From: RCIO01 sp040880025
GTDB taxonomy: Bacteria > Pseudomonadota > Alphaproteobacteria > Rhizobiales > Rhizobiaceae
Direction: 5' to 3'
Assembly (NCBI GenBank): GCA_040880025.1
Contig: JBBDJD010000019.1
Coordinates: forward strand, 124,001-188,000
DNA length: 64,000 nt
Shown here one piece after another: positions 62,605 to 64,000 of this stretch (position 1 is the stretch's first letter; the number at the start of each line of letters is the position of its first letter). A model generated the notes under the pieces. The model was given only the letters and a program-made list of their open reading frames with translations, searched no databases and had not been told where the DNA came from. The translations under genes and the position numbers were made by a program.

Positions 62605-63071
62605 GCCTCGACGCCTTTTTCGGTCTCGGCGAGACAGTCACGCTCGGCTCGCACACATTCGGGCCTGACGAGATCAAGGAATTCGCGCGCAAATACGATC
62701 CGCAGCCCTTTCACGTCGACGAGGCTGCGGCGGAGCGCAGCGTGTTCGCCCGTTTGTGCGCGTCCGGCTGGCATACCGCGGCGATGTGGATGCGCTACAA
62801 TCTCAAGCGGCGCGAGGACGTTGGCGGGCGGCCGTGGCACGGGCCGGGACCGCGGCCGGAATTCGGCCCGTCACCGGGGTTCACGGACCTGAAATGGATG
62901 AAGCCGGTTTATGCCGGCGACACGATCACTTTCACACGCACCGCGCTCCACCACCGGACGATGTCGTCGCGGCCGGGCTGGCGACTTCTGACGATCCGCT
63001 GCGAGGCGCACAATCAGCATGGCGCGCCAGTGCTGACCTTCGACAGCGCCGTGCTGGTGAAGGCGGGGTAG
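62601..63071 (+). CDS. MaoC family hydratase, second of pair
   Basis: 156 residues, start ATG 62601 inside the stop of its neighbour. YDPQPFHVDEAAA (about 32-44) and CASGWHTAAMWMRY (about 53-66) repeat the motifs of the first. Both keep the catalytic Asp and His. The pair are likely paralogues acting together, but I cannot name a substrate. Confidence 0.9.
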   Translation: MSLDAFFGLGETVTLGSHTFGPDEIKEFARKYDPQPFHVDEAAAERSVFARLCASGWHTAAMWMRYNLKRREDVGGRPWHGPGPRPEFGPSPGFTDLKWMKPVYAGDTITFTRTALHHRTMSSRPGWRLLTIRCEAHNQHGAPVLTFDSAVLVKAG

Positions 63072-63080
63072 GGCGTGTTC

Positions 63081-63104
63081 CTCCTGACACCCTTCTGTCA
63101 GGAG
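63081..63104. other. hairpin upstream of uvrB
   Basis: CTCCTGACA (63081-63089) and TGTCAGGAG (63096-63104) form a 9-bp perfect stem with a 6-nt loop. No T run follows, so it is not a classic terminator. It lies 9 bp after the MaoC stop and 71 bp before uvrB; it could end the MaoC transcript or shape the uvrB leader. I found no LexA-type GTTC-N7-GTTC site. Confidence 0.5.
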
Positions 63105-63174
63105 CGCATGCTTTGGAGGTGAGAATGGGCCGCACAGCCTTTCATTCGCCCCAGACTCTGACCATATTGGCCGC

Positions 63175-64000
63175 ATGGCCAGATCCCCGAAGAAGACGCC
63201 CGCTGGCGCGGCGAATGAGAACGAGCGTATTCCGCGCCGCGGCGGCAATCCGGTAACCGACTATCTGGATGCGTCCGAACCGCTGGAGCGGAAAGGCTTC
63301 GGGGAAGCGCCGCAAGCGGGATTCGAGGGCGCGCCGCTGAGCGGTCCCGTCGGTGACTGGGCGCGGCAGATTTCCGAAGAGGCCGGGCGGGAAGGCAGGC
63401 AACAAGGCAAGCCGTCGAAGAAGATCCCCGAGCGCTCGTCCGCGCCCACCAAGACGGCGCGGGGCACCTCGATGGGCGGGGCGGCCAGTCCGCGCGACCG
63501 CGCCGCCGCCGGCCTCAATCCCGTAGCCGGTCTCGATGTCAGCCTCGAAGATGCCGAGTCGGTCGGTTCGTCAGGGGTGACCGCAACGGTCGCGGCGCTG
63601 TCGAGGCTGATCGAAGGCGGCGATCCCAACGTCAAGCAGGACGTCTGGGTTCCGCACCGGCCGGAGCGGCCCGATAAGTCCGAGGGCGGCATCGCACTGG
63701 AGATGGTCACCGAATACAAGCCCTCCGGCGACCAGCCGACCGCCATCCGTGATCTCGTCGAGGGCGCCAACGAGAACGAACGGACCCAGGTGCTGCTCGG
63801 CGTCACCGGTTCGGGCAAGACCTTCACGATGGCGAAGGTGATCGAGGAAACGCAGCGTCCGGCGCTGATCCTGGCGCCCAACAAGACGCTGGCCGCCCAG
63901 CTCTATGGCGAGTTCAGATCGTTCTTCCCGAACAACGCGGTCGAGTATTTTGTCTCCTACTACGATTATTACCAACCCGAGGCATATGTGCCTCGGACGG
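63175..64000 (+). CDS. uvrB: excinuclease ABC subunit B, 3' end outside window
   Basis: 275 codons seen. From about residue 180 it is UvrB: EYKPSGDQPTAI, Walker A GVTGSGKT at 209-216, LAPNKTLAAQLYGEF and FFPNNAVEYFVSYYDYYQPEAY. Residues 1-175 are an extra N-terminal extension, charged and disordered, rich in Arg, Lys, Glu, Pro and Ala; such extensions occur in rhizobial UvrB. ATG 63175 is the likely start. It recognises lesions together with UvrA. Confidence 0.94.
   Translation, partial: MARSPKKTPAGAANENERIPRRGGNPVTDYLDASEPLERKGFGEAPQAGFEGAPLSGPVGDWARQISEEAGREGRQQGKPSKKIPERSSAPTKTARGTSMGGAASPRDRAAAGLNPVAGLDVSLEDAESVGSSGVTATVAALSRLIEGGDPNVKQDVWVPHRPERPDKSEGGIALEMVTEYKPSGDQPTAIRDLVEGANENERTQVLLGVTGSGKTFTMAKVIEETQRPALILAPNKTLAAQLYGEFRSFFPNNAVEYFVSYYDYYQPEAYVPRT

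Overview
The window looks like chromosomal DNA of a high-GC alphaproteobacterium of the Hyphomicrobiales, probably Phyllobacteriaceae (Mesorhizobium/Aminobacter-like). The basis is codon use, the fused-type Rieske/cytochrome b/cytochrome c1 operon, a PetP/PetR-type MarR plus OmpR regulator pair, ExoD, UbiK, a UvrB with a long N-terminal extension, and many short rhizobial families (DUF1127-like, DUF1059, DUF6665). This is inferred from families I recognise; no search was run. About 76 protein genes, one gene remnant and one doubtful micro-ORF are listed. I found no tRNA, rRNA, CRISPR array, insertion sequence or prophage.

Layout. 1-7.2 kb: a cut-off secreted protein, a Bax-inhibitor-1 protein, a YbbA/YbbP exporter divergent from tesA, then thpR, a low-Mr phosphatase, a pterin dehydratase and YkvA. 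7.15-10.65 kb: an IclR regulator divergent from pcaIJF (beta-ketoadipate to succinyl-CoA plus acetyl-CoA). 10.65-17.5 kb: a leftward, tightly coupled MoxR-DUF58-DUF4159-membrane protein operon. 17.6-25.8 kb: DUF1285, nudL, cca, a GcvA-like LysR with a small divergent protein, an XRE antitoxin behind a decapitated BrnT-type toxin at the 3' end of hemF, trmL, an arylamine N-acetyltransferase, and soxR divergent from a luciferase-domain (DUF5519) gene. 26-31.5 kb: two consecutive ABC exporter half-transporters and a MarR regulator divergent from a small membrane protein. 31.7-35.6 kb: petABC, apt and a DM13 protein. 36.7-37.5 kb: two cold-shock genes with similar leaders. 38-44.3 kb: a metallo-beta-lactamase-fold hydrolase, ilvE, petP-petR-kinase and a DMT exporter. 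44.2-45.9 kb: YnfA and a MerR-controlled cysteine-rich metal cassette. 45.9-50.9 kb: csaA, a YbjN protein, ubiK, a ribbon-helix-helix/RelE pair, lgt-midA-pgeF. 50.9-56.5 kb: an M24 peptidase, a lipoprotein, an EF-hand protein, prs, chrA with a rhodanese, and a cupin. 56.8-64 kb: rplY-pth-exoD-ychF, a DUF599 protein, a DUF2892 protein, a DUF457-like protein, two MaoC hydratases and the 5' part of uvrB.

Most of the window is ordinary housekeeping sequence. The more interesting signals are regulatory. Three MerR-family promoters with the diagnostic 19-bp spacer and a central dyad stand in front of the DUF5519 gene, the N-acetyltransferase gene and the metal cassette. The two cold-shock leaders share a 30-nt box and place the ribosome-binding site in the loop of a hairpin that abuts the start codon. 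Several dyads lie at divergent regulator promoters (IclR, LysR, MarR, PetP). The XRE/BrnT remnant is a probable orphaned toxin-antitoxin locus. I did not find a convincing wholly new multi-gene system; the best candidates are the metal cassette, the SoxR-linked genes and the MoxR operon.
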